A stretch of DNA of 64,000 nucleotides from contig NZ_JAAEDL010000005.1 of NCBI RefSeq assembly GCF_018129005.1, positions 1 to 64,000 of the forward strand, read 5' to 3'. A model generated the notes under the pieces. It ran no database searches, was not told the origin of the DNA, and saw only the letters and a list, made by a program, of their open reading frames with translations. Each line of letters begins with the position of its first letter. The first letter of the stretch is position 1. Source of the stretch: Neoroseomonas eburnea. Lineage in GTDB: Bacteria > Pseudomonadota > Alphaproteobacteria > Acetobacterales > Acetobacteraceae. Shown here piece by piece: positions 16,355-25,704 of the stretch. The translations under genes and the position numbers were made by a program.

Positions 16355-17386
16355 ATGATGAATCTCGGCACCCGGATCGCGGGTGTTGCGGCCGCGGCGG
16401 CGATCGCCTGGGCCGGGCAGGCCTCGGCGCAGCCGGCGGCGGACACCATCGCCGCCATCCGCGCCCGCGGCCAGGTCATCTGCGGCGTGTCGGTGAACGC
16501 GCCGGGCTTCGCGCTGCCGGACAGCCGCGGCGAGTTCCGCGGCCTCGACGTCGACACCTGCCGTGCGGTCGCCGCCGCACTGCTGGGGGATGCGACCAAG
16601 ATCCGATTCGTCCCGAACACCACGCAGCAGCGCTTCACCATGCTGCAGTCCGGCGAGATCGACCTCCTGGTGCGCAACACCACCTGGACGCTCGCGCGCG
16701 AGAGTCAGCTCGGCCTCGCCTTCGCCGGCATCAACTTCTATGACGGCCAGGGCTTCATGGTGCGCCGCTCCTCCGGCGTCACCTCGGCGCGCCAGCTCGA
16801 CGGCGCGACGGTCTGCGTGCAGCCCGGCACCACCACCGAGCTGAACCTCGCGGACTACTTCCGCACCAACCGCATGCGCTTCACCCCGGTGGTGATCGAG
16901 CAGGCGGAGGAGATCCGCGCCGCCTTCGTCGCCGGCCGCTGCGACGCCTACACCAACGACGCCTCCTCGCTCGCCTCCTTCCGCGCGACGCGCACGACGG
17001 ATGCGAACGACTTCGTGCTGCTGCCCGAGATCATCTCCAAGGAGCCGCTCGGCCCGGCCGTGCGCAAGGGCGACTGGAAGTGGTTCGACCTGGTGCGCTG
17101 GACCCTCTACGCGCAGATCGCCGCGGAGGAACTCGGCGTCACCAGCGCGAATGTCGAGGAGATGGCGCGCACCAGCACCAACCCCGACATCCAGCGGCTG
17201 CTGGGTCGCACGGGCGACCTCGGCCGGTCGCTTGGCGTCGACAACGACTGGGCGGTGCGCGTCATCCGCCAGGTCGGCAACTACGCCGAGATGTACGAGC
17301 GGAACATCACCCCGATCGGCATCCCGCGCGGGGTGAACAACCTGTGGAACAATGGCGGGCTGCACTACGCGCCGCCGATCCGCTGA
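16355..17386 (+). CDS. Amino-acid ABC transporter substrate-binding protein (AapJ-like, SBP family 3)
   Basis: This 343-residue periplasmic receptor has a Sec signal (about 1-25, ending QASAQPAA). The SBP_bac_3 domain contains GQVICGVSVNAPGFALPDSR, FRGLDVDTCRAVAAALLGD, NTTQQRFTMLQSGEIDLL and RNTTWTLARE. It resembles the general L-amino-acid receptor AapJ, but no aapQMP genes follow. Two adjacent ATGs (16355 and 16358) are possible, with GGGAG nine bases upstream. The 278 bp before it hold no convincing gene. A perfect hairpin follows the stop. Confidence 0.9.
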   Translation: MMNLGTRIAGVAAAAAIAWAGQASAQPAADTIAAIRARGQVICGVSVNAPGFALPDSRGEFRGLDVDTCRAVAAALLGDATKIRFVPNTTQQRFTMLQSGEIDLLVRNTTWTLARESQLGLAFAGINFYDGQGFMVRRSSGVTSARQLDGATVCVQPGTTTELNLADYFRTNRMRFTPVVIEQAEEIRAAFVAGRCDAYTNDASSLASFRATRTTDANDFVLLPEIISKEPLGPAVRKGDWKWFDLVRWTLYAQIAAEELGVTSANVEEMARTSTNPDIQRLLGRTGDLGRSLGVDNDWAVRVIRQVGNYAEMYERNITPIGIPRGVNNLWNNGGLHYAPPIR

Positions 17387-17393
17387 GTCGCAG

Positions 17394-17421
17394 GATGGGG
17401 GCGCGCCGACGCGCCCCCATC
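17394..17421 (+). terminator. Terminator-like hairpin between convergent genes
   Basis: GATGGGGGCGCG pairs perfectly with CGCGCCCCCATC (12-bp stem, 4-nt loop CCGA), directly after the substrate-binding-protein stop and before the convergent lipoprotein gene. Confidence 0.65.
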
Positions 17422-17458
17422 GACCGGCGCGCGCCGGCCTGTCGCGCCGGGAAGCCCC

Positions 17459-18313
17459 TTACCGGCCGGTGGCCGGCGTGATGACGTCGCCCCATGCGTT
17501 CCGCACCGCCACGGTCCGCGCCACGTGGCCGGCGGCGGCGCCGGTCGCGAAGACCTGCCCGACATTGAAGCTGCCGCCTACCGGCGCGCCGGGCTGCGGC
17601 GCAGCGGTGGCCTGCCCGCTGCGGAAGACGCCGATGAAGTTGGGGCTGTTGACCTGGTAGGTGTTCGGCTGCGCGCTGCCGGCCAGGGCCTGGCTGCAGC
17701 CGCCCGGCTGGCCGAAGACGGGGGCCACCGCGACCTCGGCACGCCGGTAGCCGAGATGCACGTTGGGTACCGGCACGCCCGATGTCGCATTCTGCGGCGG
17801 CAGCCCGATCCTGAAGCCGATCGACGTCGTGGTGGAGAAGATCAGCGGGTTGGACCTGCCATTCTCGGGCAATTGCCGGCCGTCCCAGCCGGTCGGCCGT
17901 TCCCGGATGCAGGCCGCGCCGGCGCTGCGGTCCTCCGCGGGCGGGGGCGCGTCGGCGCCACCCCTGGTGCCGGGCGTGGGCGCGTCCGCCGGTGCGGATG
18001 CCCGGGCGACGCTCGCGGCCGCCGGCCCCCCGGCGAAGACGGCGACATGCGCGACGGAGAGTGGGGCCACCACCGGGACGTCGTGCGCACCTGCCGCCGC
18101 GACCGCCGAGACGCGGCCGTCCTCGAACACCGGCTGCACGACGCCTTCGGTCCGGCTGAAGCCGATGTCCACATAGGGGTAGGGCGTCGATTCGATGGCG
18201 ATGCCGATATTGTCCACCGTGGCGAAGGCGATGCGGTCGGAACCGATGCAGCCGCTCAGCAGCGGGCTGCCGGCGAGCAGCAGCAGGGCCGGGCGGGTCG
18301 ATGCGATGGTCAT
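17459..18313 (-). CDS. Putative lipoprotein of unknown function
   Basis: This 284-residue protein starts with a lipoprotein signal peptide ending in the lipobox LSGC at about residues 18-21, so it should be anchored to a membrane on the periplasmic side. The rest shows Ala/Pro-rich low complexity near residues 105-135, then a region with repeated short beta-like segments (SIGFRIGLPPQN, GYRRAEVAVAPVFG). I do not recognise a family. Its start overlaps the stop of the next lipoprotein gene upstream (ATGA), so the two are coupled and probably belong with the secreted hydrolase block of this locus. Confidence 0.7.
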   Translation of the reverse strand: MTIASTRPALLLLAGSPLLSGCIGSDRIAFATVDNIGIAIESTPYPYVDIGFSRTEGVVQPVFEDGRVSAVAAAGAHDVPVVAPLSVAHVAVFAGGPAAASVARASAPADAPTPGTRGGADAPPPAEDRSAGAACIRERPTGWDGRQLPENGRSNPLIFSTTTSIGFRIGLPPQNATSGVPVPNVHLGYRRAEVAVAPVFGQPGGCSQALAGSAQPNTYQVNSPNFIGVFRSGQATAAPQPGAPVGGSFNVGQVFATGAAAGHVARTVAVRNAWGDVITPATGR

Positions 18314-18651
18314 GGTTCGGTTCCCTCCCGGGCCGCGCCGCCCCGCGGGCGGGCATCGGCCAGATCGCAGTCCAGGCAGTCGAGGCTGAGCAGCTGCTCG
18401 TCGCCGAGATGCACGCTGCGCTCCCGCGCCATGCCGACGACGATGCCGCTCGAGATCGTCGTCGCCAGGACGGCGACCCCTGCGACATCGACCCCTGAGA
18501 CCGTCGCCGGCCGGTCCGCCGGCGGCACCGGCCAGGAGACATGGCCGATGCCGAGCGCATGCCGCCGCCCGGTGCCGTCGTCCCACACGATCCCGCAGGC
18601 TGCCGGAGCCACGCACAGCGTCGCCGTCAGCAGTCGCGGGAGGGGCCTCAT
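18310..18651 (-). CDS. Small putative lipoprotein
   Basis: This 113-residue protein has a signal peptide ending APAACG, consistent with a lipobox cysteine near residue 19. It then has a short beta-like region (VWDDGTGRRHALGIGHVSW), a hydrophobic segment (VAGVAVLATTISSGIVVGMA) that could be a second membrane contact, and a CLDCDLAD motif near the C-terminus. No family is recognised. It overlaps the cell-wall-hydrolase-like gene upstream and the larger lipoprotein gene downstream by four bases each, indicating a tight operon. Confidence 0.65.
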   Translation of the reverse strand: MRPLPRLLTATLCVAPAACGIVWDDGTGRRHALGIGHVSWPVPPADRPATVSGVDVAGVAVLATTISSGIVVGMARERSVHLGDEQLLSLDCLDCDLADARPRGGAAREGTEP

Positions 18652-20354
18652 GCGTGCACCCAGAATGCGCTCTCGGCGAATTCCTCGCCGTTCCACCAGT
18701 TCGCGCGGCCGGTGTCGCGGCGGAAATTGGTCGCGCCGGCCTGGCTCTGCAGCGGCGCGGTGACCTCGCCGGCAGGGTTGCGGCGGGCGCTGTCGGTGGC
18801 GGTCTCGGGCACGACGATGACGATGTGGCCGGACTTCCCGTCCTCCTTGCGGCGGGCGACGATCAGGCCGATGGCGCCCTGGTTCGCCGCTTCCTGCAGC
18901 TTGGTGGTGGTGCCCGTCCGGCGCCATCCGAACGCGGTTCCGAAATCATCCAGCCAGCGGAACAGGTCGTTGGCGCGCATCTCGCGGATGGTGTCGCCGA
19001 TCAGCGGCTTGACCTCGCGGCCGGCGGCGAGGGCATCGAGCGCGCGCTGCGTCCACCAGACGCGCGGCAGGAAGGTGCCGGCGAGGAGGCAGAAGTCATG
19101 GGCGTAGATGTTGCAGAAGGTCTTGCCGCCGCCCGGCTGGTAGCGCCTGTGGGTGGAGCGGTCGACCGCCAGGTAGTCGATGATCTTCCCGATCTCGGTC
19201 ACCAGTTCCTGCGGCGTGGTGCCGGTGCGTCCGGGCTGGTCGGGCTCGTTCAGCGAATGCGCGCCGGCGGGCGCGGTGCGCTTCGTCACCGTGCCTTCCC
19301 TGCGTGGCATGAACACGGCGACGACGCCGCGGGTGGGCGGCGCGGCGGCCGGGGCGACCACCGGAACCTCGGTCGCGCCGGGGGCCGGCACCAGCAGCTT
19401 CAGCGAGCAGAAGCCGTGGATGTTGGCACCCGACAGGCTCGTCTCGATCTCCAGGAAGCCGTTGACCGGCCTGCCGGTGACGGCGCGCACGATGTGCCCG
19501 TCCGGCAGATGGGCGACGACGTTCTTGCCCGGCGGGTCGCTCTTGCGCGGCTCGCTGCGCACGCGCAGCGGGGCTTCCAGCGTCTCGACCGCGAAGAAGG
19601 CACCTTGCGCGGCGACCGGGGTCGGCGGCGGCATGATGGCCGCACCGGGCGGTGGCGGCGCGATCGCGGGCGCGCCGCCGGGGCCCGCGACGGTATGGGC
19701 GAGGCGGACGAATTCGAAGACCTTCTCGCCGTAGAACTTCCTGCCGTCGAAATGGCCCTGCCTGAGCCCCTTGCCGGGCCTGAAGCCGCCGGTGTTGTAG
19801 GCGATGGCGACGAAGGCGAATTCCATGTCGCTGAGGCTCGCCTTGTTCTCGAAGCCGAGCTTGCGCAGACCGCGCTTCAGCTCGCCGAGGCACTGGGCGA
19901 GGGTGTCGCCGAAGGTCTCGTAGCGGCGCTGCAGGAAGTAGTCGGGATCCACCTTGAAGAACTGCAGGTCGCGCTGGAACACGCCGTAGCCGTGGCAGAA
20001 CTTGTTCGGGTTCGCGGCGACGCCGGCGAAGCCGTTGATGTGGACCGCCATGTCCACCAGCGCCTTGCGGGCGATGTCGAACATCATCTGGCCCTTCGGC
20101 GCGGCGATCAGCTCGGCCTTGTTGCGCGGGAAGGCGCGGCGACCGGCGGTGTCGTCCAGCGTGTCGCCGACGCACAGGGCGAGGATCTGCGCCGTCGGCA
20201 TGTTCTTGCGGCGCAGGGTGGACCAGATGTGCCCGGTTTCCTGGCAGGCGATGGCCACCAGCATGTCGACGTCGAAGGGTGTTCCGGCGATGGCGGCCGC
20301 GATCGGCGCCTGGAACTGCTCCTTGAACCAGCGGATGTCTTCGGCGGTAGGCAT
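18648..20354 (-). CDS. Three-domain putative cell-wall hydrolase (lysozyme-like, SH3-like, Cys-His peptidase-like)
   Basis: This 568-residue protein seems to have three parts. Residues about 20-220 look like a lysozyme/transglycosylase-like helical domain, with the candidate acid E39 in ACQETGHIW, the loop YGVFQRDLQFF and AYNTGGFRPG. Residues about 270-345 look like a bacterial SH3 domain (LRVRSEPRKSD to FCSLKLL). The last 180 residues have a Cys-His pattern (KTFCNIYAHDFC, then SGHIVIVVPE) like NlpC/CHAP amidases. There is no signal peptide. Peptidoglycan cleavage is inferred from these motifs. The position beside a phage-tail-like locus fits an endolysin or cargo role. Confidence 0.6.
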   Translation of the reverse strand: MPTAEDIRWFKEQFQAPIAAAIAGTPFDVDMLVAIACQETGHIWSTLRRKNMPTAQILALCVGDTLDDTAGRRAFPRNKAELIAAPKGQMMFDIARKALVDMAVHINGFAGVAANPNKFCHGYGVFQRDLQFFKVDPDYFLQRRYETFGDTLAQCLGELKRGLRKLGFENKASLSDMEFAFVAIAYNTGGFRPGKGLRQGHFDGRKFYGEKVFEFVRLAHTVAGPGGAPAIAPPPPGAAIMPPPTPVAAQGAFFAVETLEAPLRVRSEPRKSDPPGKNVVAHLPDGHIVRAVTGRPVNGFLEIETSLSGANIHGFCSLKLLVPAPGATEVPVVAPAAAPPTRGVVAVFMPRREGTVTKRTAPAGAHSLNEPDQPGRTGTTPQELVTEIGKIIDYLAVDRSTHRRYQPGGGKTFCNIYAHDFCLLAGTFLPRVWWTQRALDALAAGREVKPLIGDTIREMRANDLFRWLDDFGTAFGWRRTGTTTKLQEAANQGAIGLIVARRKEDGKSGHIVIVVPETATDSARRNPAGEVTAPLQSQAGATNFRRDTGRANWWNGEEFAESAFWVHA

Positions 20355-20448
20355 GGCCCGATCCCTCTCCTGGTTTTTATTCCTTATTCGCAATGTTATC
20401 ACCGGCACGCCGAGGCGACCCGCATCACGGGAGCGGCCGCGCCGCGGT

Positions 20449-21858
20449 TCAGGGTGGGAAGTCGAAGAACAGCGCCGCGTCCTCGAGGCCCCCGATCCCG
20501 GCCGGCGCCGGGCGATCGGTGCGCAGCACGCGGCCCCGCGTCCTCTCCTCCAGTCGCTCGAGCAGGCTCGGCAGCGGCATGGAGGTCCAGCGTCGCTTCC
20601 GGGCGATCGCCTCATCCACCGGAATGGCGGCGACGCGCAGCCGCGCCATGGTCTCGAGGCCCTTTTCGCGCAGCGTCGCGTTGTGGCTGCCGTGGTGGCC
20701 GACCTTGTAGAAGACGCTGCGCGCGAGAAGGTCGGGGCCGCTGACGCGCCTGCCCTCGACCTCCCATTCCAGCTTCTCCCACGACAGCCAGTTGCCGACC
20801 TGCGCATCGGCCGCGAAGAGCAGCACCTCGCCATTGTCGAGTTCGATCGCGACGGCGAGGCTCGTGTTGTTGGTGTCGTGGTCGAGCCGCAGCGCCAAGT
20901 CCGCCGCGGCGTTCAGCCAGTCGCCATCGATGCGGCGCCAGGCCTCGCCCTCGCCGGCGCCGCCGGTGCCGTCCGACCAGTAGCGGTGGAACTCCGGCAT
21001 CGCGCGCGCGACCTCCATCGGGATCGTCAGGCGATCGGCGAAGGGGCCGTCGGGCGGCGTCTCGCCGGAGGCGCCCATCATCGCTTCCATGGCGAAGCCG
21101 CCGAAGGCGAGGTCGTAGGTCTCGGGCTTCTTGCGGGATGGGTCGGAGCGGAGCAGCAGCGTCTCGTCGCGCGGCGGACCGAGGACGTAGAGCCGTGCGC
21201 CGGTGCCCGCGAGCAGGGTCGGCGCCTCTCCGGGCTCGGCGTAGCGCAGGCGGTCGGGCGGGACGAGCGCGCGCGCCGCGTCCAGCGCATCGGTGGTCGA
21301 GGCCCCGCCGCCGCCGACGCCGAAGAAGCCGAGCAGGCCCGTGACCTCCTCCGCGACCTCCGCCGCCCCGGCGAGGCGGAGTTGGTTGTCGGCGAGGCGC
21401 AGCGCGGCGAGCGCGAGATGGCGGTCGGCGGCGAGGCGCTTCGCCTGGAGGTCGGTCGGGGATTCCGTCCAGCCCATCCAGACCGCGCCGAAGGCGATGT
21501 CCTTGAAGGCCTCCTGCGCCTGCATGAAGCCGGAGACATGGTCCCAGTGCTCATGCGTGACGAGCAACAGGTCGACCCGGCCGCCGCTGACCTGCGCGAT
21601 GTCGGCGACGACGTCCTGCATCTTCTCCTTCGCGCCCGGCGTGCCGAGCAGCACGCCGCAGTCGATCATGATGCGGAAGGCATCGCCCTTGCCATCGCTG
21701 CGCGGCAGCGTCACCAGGAAGCAGTCGCCGAGGCCCTGGCGGTACATGCGGATGCGGACCTGGGCGGCCGCATCGGATGCGGCGCGGCGGCGGCGGGGCG
21801 CTGCGGCGGTCCTGGGGGCGGCTTGGCGCCGGGTGCCGCTGCGGGCGGTTCTGGCCAT
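20449..21858 (-). CDS. Metallo-beta-lactamase-fold hydrolase (ComEC C-terminal-like)
   Basis: This 469-residue protein begins with a basic Arg/Ala-rich stretch (1-33). The MBL fold follows, with THEHWDHVSG (H102, H104, D106, H107), IDCG before it, a distal FAADAQVG aspartate and a KVGHHGSHNAT motif. The GHHGS motif is typical of the ComEC-type MBL domain, which cleaves phosphodiesters in DNA uptake. The protein has no membrane helices, so it is a stand-alone hydrolase of unknown substrate. It lies 13 bp downstream of the double-protease gene and has a clear AGGAGG before ATG 21858. Confidence 0.8.
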   Translation of the reverse strand: MARTARSGTRRQAAPRTAAAPRRRRAASDAAAQVRIRMYRQGLGDCFLVTLPRSDGKGDAFRIMIDCGVLLGTPGAKEKMQDVVADIAQVSGGRVDLLLVTHEHWDHVSGFMQAQEAFKDIAFGAVWMGWTESPTDLQAKRLAADRHLALAALRLADNQLRLAGAAEVAEEVTGLLGFFGVGGGGASTTDALDAARALVPPDRLRYAEPGEAPTLLAGTGARLYVLGPPRDETLLLRSDPSRKKPETYDLAFGGFAMEAMMGASGETPPDGPFADRLTIPMEVARAMPEFHRYWSDGTGGAGEGEAWRRIDGDWLNAAADLALRLDHDTNNTSLAVAIELDNGEVLLFAADAQVGNWLSWEKLEWEVEGRRVSGPDLLARSVFYKVGHHGSHNATLREKGLETMARLRVAAIPVDEAIARKRRWTSMPLPSLLERLEERTRGRVLRTDRPAPAGIGGLEDAALFFDFPP

Positions 21859-21871
21859 GGGCGCCTCCTGC

Positions 21872-24800
21872 TCAATGATGGCCGTGGAGCATGGCGAAGG
21901 GTGCGCGCCGGCTGCCGGCATCGCCGAAGTAGTTGGCGTGCAGCGAGTCCCCGGGCGGCTTCGCCGCGAAGGCCGCCTGTGTCGCGATCCGGTCGGCATC
22001 GGCGACGCGCTTGCGGATCAGGTAGCGCGCGGCACCGGTTTCGAGATCGAACAGCAGCGTGCAGCCACCGCGGTAGCGCAACCAGGGTTGCGCATCCGGG
22101 CGCCAGGTCTGGGTGAGCTCGACGACGAGGTCCGCCTGCATCTGGCCGTCGGGCCCGACGCGGCGCGCAGGCCGGACGGAGTGCACCTCGATGGGGCGCA
22201 GCTTGCCGGCAATGTCGTTGCCGGCCCTGTCCTTGATCGTGCACGGGCCGACCTTGCGCGTCAGGCCGAGCATGCGGAGATCGTCCTCCGAGACGCTGCT
22301 TCCCGAGGTGAGCAGCCTGTGCAGCAGGCGGGCATTCTGGCGCGACCCGCGATGGACGGCCTCGCGATCCACCGAGAGGTCCCAGGACAGGTCCATCTGC
22401 CTGAGCACGGTCCTGACGTCGCCGCTGAACTGGTCGGGTGGCGGTTCCCACACCACGCTGTCGGTGGCGAGCTGTCGCACGCGATGGGGATAGATGCCGC
22501 GGTCGCGGAAGGCCGAGACGAGCGCCACGCGGTAGCCGTGCGGATCTTCCGGCACCAGGTCGCGGTCGGCGGTGATGAGCGCGCGCAGGTACTCGCCGAA
22601 GGTGATGTCCACCGGCGGGCAATAGTCGAGCGCACGGATGCACATGCCGAGGAAATGGCCGGCGACCTTGCTCGCCTCGACGGCCAGGCGATTGACCAGG
22701 TCCTGCGGGATGTCGCCGGCCTGCAGCACGCCGGTGCCGCCGGTCGCGAGCCGCACCAGATCGGCGCCGCGGCGGCGATAGACCTGGAGGAAGGCATCGA
22801 AGACGGCGGCAACCATCACGGCGCCGCGGTCGTGCGCTTCCCTGGCGTTGGCGTAGTCGGTGCGCTCGGGCTTGCGGGCGACCCAGATCCTCTGCCCGTC
22901 CGGCCCCAGCTCGTATTCGCCATTCGGCCCCTTCCTGTAGTCGCCGATGAAGCTGCGCAGCGCGCCGTGACCCCGGGTGGCGTGGCCGAACTGCTGGGCC
23001 AGCTCGCCGAGCAGGCTCTGCTGGCGGAGGTCGCCGCGGGTGCGCGCGACCTGGTGGCGCAGCGCCTCCGGCATGGTGAAGTGCTGGAACAGGGCGACGA
23101 TGTCGGCGAAGGCCTCGTGGAAGGCGAAGACGTCCGGATTGGTCGGCTCGCGGAAGCGGCGATGCAGGCCGTCGAGCAGCGCGTGGGTCGTCTCGTGCGC
23201 GACGACGTCGTGCGAGAGGCAGGTGAAGACCAGGCCGCCCGGGATGTTGTCGCCGGCATTCTCCGCCCTGGCCTGGAAGTAGCCGAACAGCAGCGCCTTG
23301 CGGTCCGGGCTGTAGAAGGCGTTCTCCGCGCGCAGCGCGTGCGGGTAGATGCGCAGGCGCGGGACGAACTGCTCCTCGAGCCCATTCGCGGTCTTCACGA
23401 TGCGCGGCGCCCAGAGCGCGACGCGGCCGAGGGCGCGCTCGAAATGGCCGATGGTCTTCATCGCCACCGCATAGGCCATCTGCTGGTGGAAGCGCGGATC
23501 GGCCTCGGACGGGCGCAGCCCCGCGGTGGCGAGCAGCTCCGGCCGGTTCAGGTCGACCGGCGCATAGCAGGCGCGGCTCGGCGGATCGACATCCACCACT
23601 TCCACCAGGCCGCCGACCGGGCCCGGCGCGAGCTCCTCCCACGGGATCTCGATGGCGGCCTCGTTGATGTCGAGGGTTTCGAGGCGCGCGCCGATGCTCG
23701 GGTCGAAGGCATAGACGCGCAGCCGGCGGGTGGCCGGCGTCGGCACCGCGGGCGCCATGGCGTGCCGCAGCCGCGTCTCCACGATGGCGCCGCCCGCCGG
23801 CAGGGGAGGCGGAGGCGCGCCACGAACGGCGCGGGCGCCCGCACCGAGCAGCGCCGTGCGCAGCGCCTGCGAGGCGCGCGGGTCCGCGCCCAGCGCCTCG
23901 GCGATGCGGCGCTGCTGCACGGCGTCGAGCGGCGCTTCCGGGTCTTCCGGCAGCAGCGCCTCGATCGCCGCGCTCTGCGAGAGTTGCAGCGCTTCGAGTT
24001 CCAGCATGCGCTGGCGCGGATCGACCGGCGCGGCGGCGACGCCGAGCCCCGTGAGGATGCGCAGCACGGGGAAGGAGGCGCTGTCCGCTTCCTGCCGGAC
24101 GAGCTGGGTGGCCGGCAGCGGCGCCCGGCGCAGCGCCTCACGCGCGCGGAGGCGGCCGGCGCCGAGGCGCTTCGCGTCGCCCGGCGCGGCGCTGTCGAGG
24201 ATGGCGCGGCGCGTCGCCTCCGCGCGCATCCAGCCCTGCGGATAGGCGGCGAGAGCGGCGTGATGCCGCGCGATCCACATCGCGGCCGCCGCCGCGACCT
24301 GCGGCGTCGCGGAGGAGGTCCCGGCACCGTCGCCATCGACGATGGCAGGGCAGCCGAGCCGCGCCCAGGGGAGGTTCGGCGTGCAGGCCGCCACCGCGGT
24401 CGCCATCTTCTGTGCCGGGCCGTAGTTGCCGGCCATCCTGTCGAGCCCGAGATCGGCATAGGGCATGCCGTCGGCCATCACCCCGCAGGCCGCGAGGACG
24501 CGGCCGAAGCGCGCCGGATAGACGATGTGGCGCGTCGGCAGGTTGCCGAAGTTGTTGCCCGCCGCGGCGACCATGACGACGCCGCGCTCGTAGAGCGCGT
24601 TCACCGCCTCCGCCCAGGCCTGGGAGGCGATGCCGCCCATGCTGAGCGTGATGACGTGGACGAAGCTCGCCGGATCGGCGCAGAGCGCATGCACGTGGTC
24701 GAGAGCGCGCGCGATCGCGCTGTTGCGGAACAGCACGACGCGGTCGGCGACGCGGATCGGCACCACCTCGGCAAAGGGCACGGCGCCGACGCGGCGGCCG

Positions 24801-25456
24801 GCGAGGATGCCGAGCGTGCCGGTGCCGTGCCCGAGTTGCGTCAGCACGCCTTCGGTGATGTCGGCGGCGTCGTTGGGGCGGTCCGCCTCGACGAAGTTCC
24901 GTTGCAGGTCGAGGCGCAGCCGGGCCGGAACCTCGTCATGCGCCGGGTCGTAGCCGGTATCGAGATGCGCGACGCGCACCGTCGCCGGGGAGCCGCCGGC
25001 ACCGTCGAAGGCTCCGTCGAACTGCGAATGATCGGCGTCGCGGTACCACAGCGGCGTGGTCCCGCTCGGGAAGCGCGGGTCGAACGGCGCGCCCGCGGCC
25101 GGGCAGCCGGCGCCGAGGGCGAAGGCCTGGCTGGTGTCCTTTCCGAAGATCCACCGCTGGGTCAGGTCCGGCTCCGCGAAGGCCGGCGCAGGCGCGCCGG
25201 CAACGCCGAACCCGTCGGTCAGCAGCGCATGACAGAGATCCCAGGAGGACATCGGCGCGGCCATGAGAGGTGCGTGCAACACGAACCATTGGGCCGCGGC
25301 GGCGGGCGCGACGCCCGGCCCGGCGGCGGTGGGGCCGATGCTGCGGAAAAGAGGGGTAGCGGTGACCTCCGGGAGATCCGCCCCCATCGCCAGACGAAAG
25401 GAGCGCGGCACGGCCGCCGCCTTCACGAGGAGGACTGGACCGGCATCCTGCTCCAT
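21872..25456 (-). CDS. Subtilisin-like (S8) and thermolysin-like (gluzincin) double protease
   Basis: This 1,194-residue protein appears to carry two complete protease domains. The N-terminal S8 domain has D166 in AHLDTGYD, H210 in QLGHGTGTLG, oxyanion N301 in AAAGNN and S381 in GAGTSSATP. The C-terminal part has an M4-like zinc site, H754-E-T-T-H758, with the third ligand E781 in FHEAFADIV. A helical linker of about 200 residues joins them. No Sec signal is visible; the start is ATG 25456. It is divergent from the contractile-injection operon and first in a minus-strand block. Function (processing, release or cargo) is inference. Confidence 0.82.
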   Translation of the reverse strand: MEQDAGPVLLVKAAAVPRSFRLAMGADLPEVTATPLFRSIGPTAAGPGVAPAAAAQWFVLHAPLMAAPMSSWDLCHALLTDGFGVAGAPAPAFAEPDLTQRWIFGKDTSQAFALGAGCPAAGAPFDPRFPSGTTPLWYRDADHSQFDGAFDGAGGSPATVRVAHLDTGYDPAHDEVPARLRLDLQRNFVEADRPNDAADITEGVLTQLGHGTGTLGILAGRRVGAVPFAEVVPIRVADRVVLFRNSAIARALDHVHALCADPASFVHVITLSMGGIASQAWAEAVNALYERGVVMVAAAGNNFGNLPTRHIVYPARFGRVLAACGVMADGMPYADLGLDRMAGNYGPAQKMATAVAACTPNLPWARLGCPAIVDGDGAGTSSATPQVAAAAAMWIARHHAALAAYPQGWMRAEATRRAILDSAAPGDAKRLGAGRLRAREALRRAPLPATQLVRQEADSASFPVLRILTGLGVAAAPVDPRQRMLELEALQLSQSAAIEALLPEDPEAPLDAVQQRRIAEALGADPRASQALRTALLGAGARAVRGAPPPPLPAGGAIVETRLRHAMAPAVPTPATRRLRVYAFDPSIGARLETLDINEAAIEIPWEELAPGPVGGLVEVVDVDPPSRACYAPVDLNRPELLATAGLRPSEADPRFHQQMAYAVAMKTIGHFERALGRVALWAPRIVKTANGLEEQFVPRLRIYPHALRAENAFYSPDRKALLFGYFQARAENAGDNIPGGLVFTCLSHDVVAHETTHALLDGLHRRFREPTNPDVFAFHEAFADIVALFQHFTMPEALRHQVARTRGDLRQQSLLGELAQQFGHATRGHGALRSFIGDYRKGPNGEYELGPDGQRIWVARKPERTDYANAREAHDRGAVMVAAVFDAFLQVYRRRGADLVRLATGGTGVLQAGDIPQDLVNRLAVEASKVAGHFLGMCIRALDYCPPVDITFGEYLRALITADRDLVPEDPHGYRVALVSAFRDRGIYPHRVRQLATDSVVWEPPPDQFSGDVRTVLRQMDLSWDLSVDREAVHRGSRQNARLLHRLLTSGSSVSEDDLRMLGLTRKVGPCTIKDRAGNDIAGKLRPIEVHSVRPARRVGPDGQMQADLVVELTQTWRPDAQPWLRYRGGCTLLFDLETGAARYLIRKRVADADRIATQAAFAAKPPGDSLHANYFGDAGSRRAPFAMLHGHH

Positions 25457-25704
25457 GGCTCGACCTCCCACTCGGTCGCGACGACGCCTGCCCGTCACAC
25501 CGCCGGATTCCCGGCCCAGGCCCAGTCGAACCCGGTTCCGGGTCCGTGAATGTGCGATGGCGCACACCAGATCGCGCCAGGGTAGTGGGGACGTGCCGGC
25601 TTCGCGTCCTCGTCGATTTCAAGAGTGCAACAGTTGCGCTGCTGGTGCAAAATGATTCCTCATCGGAACTGAATTTCCGCACCGGACCCTGGGGAGCACG
25701 ATCC

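Noticed and set aside
21293-25549. 1,418-codon open frame on the plus strand
   Set aside because: It is the shadow of the S8-gluzincin gene and part of the MBL gene, whose catalytic motifs lie on the minus strand.
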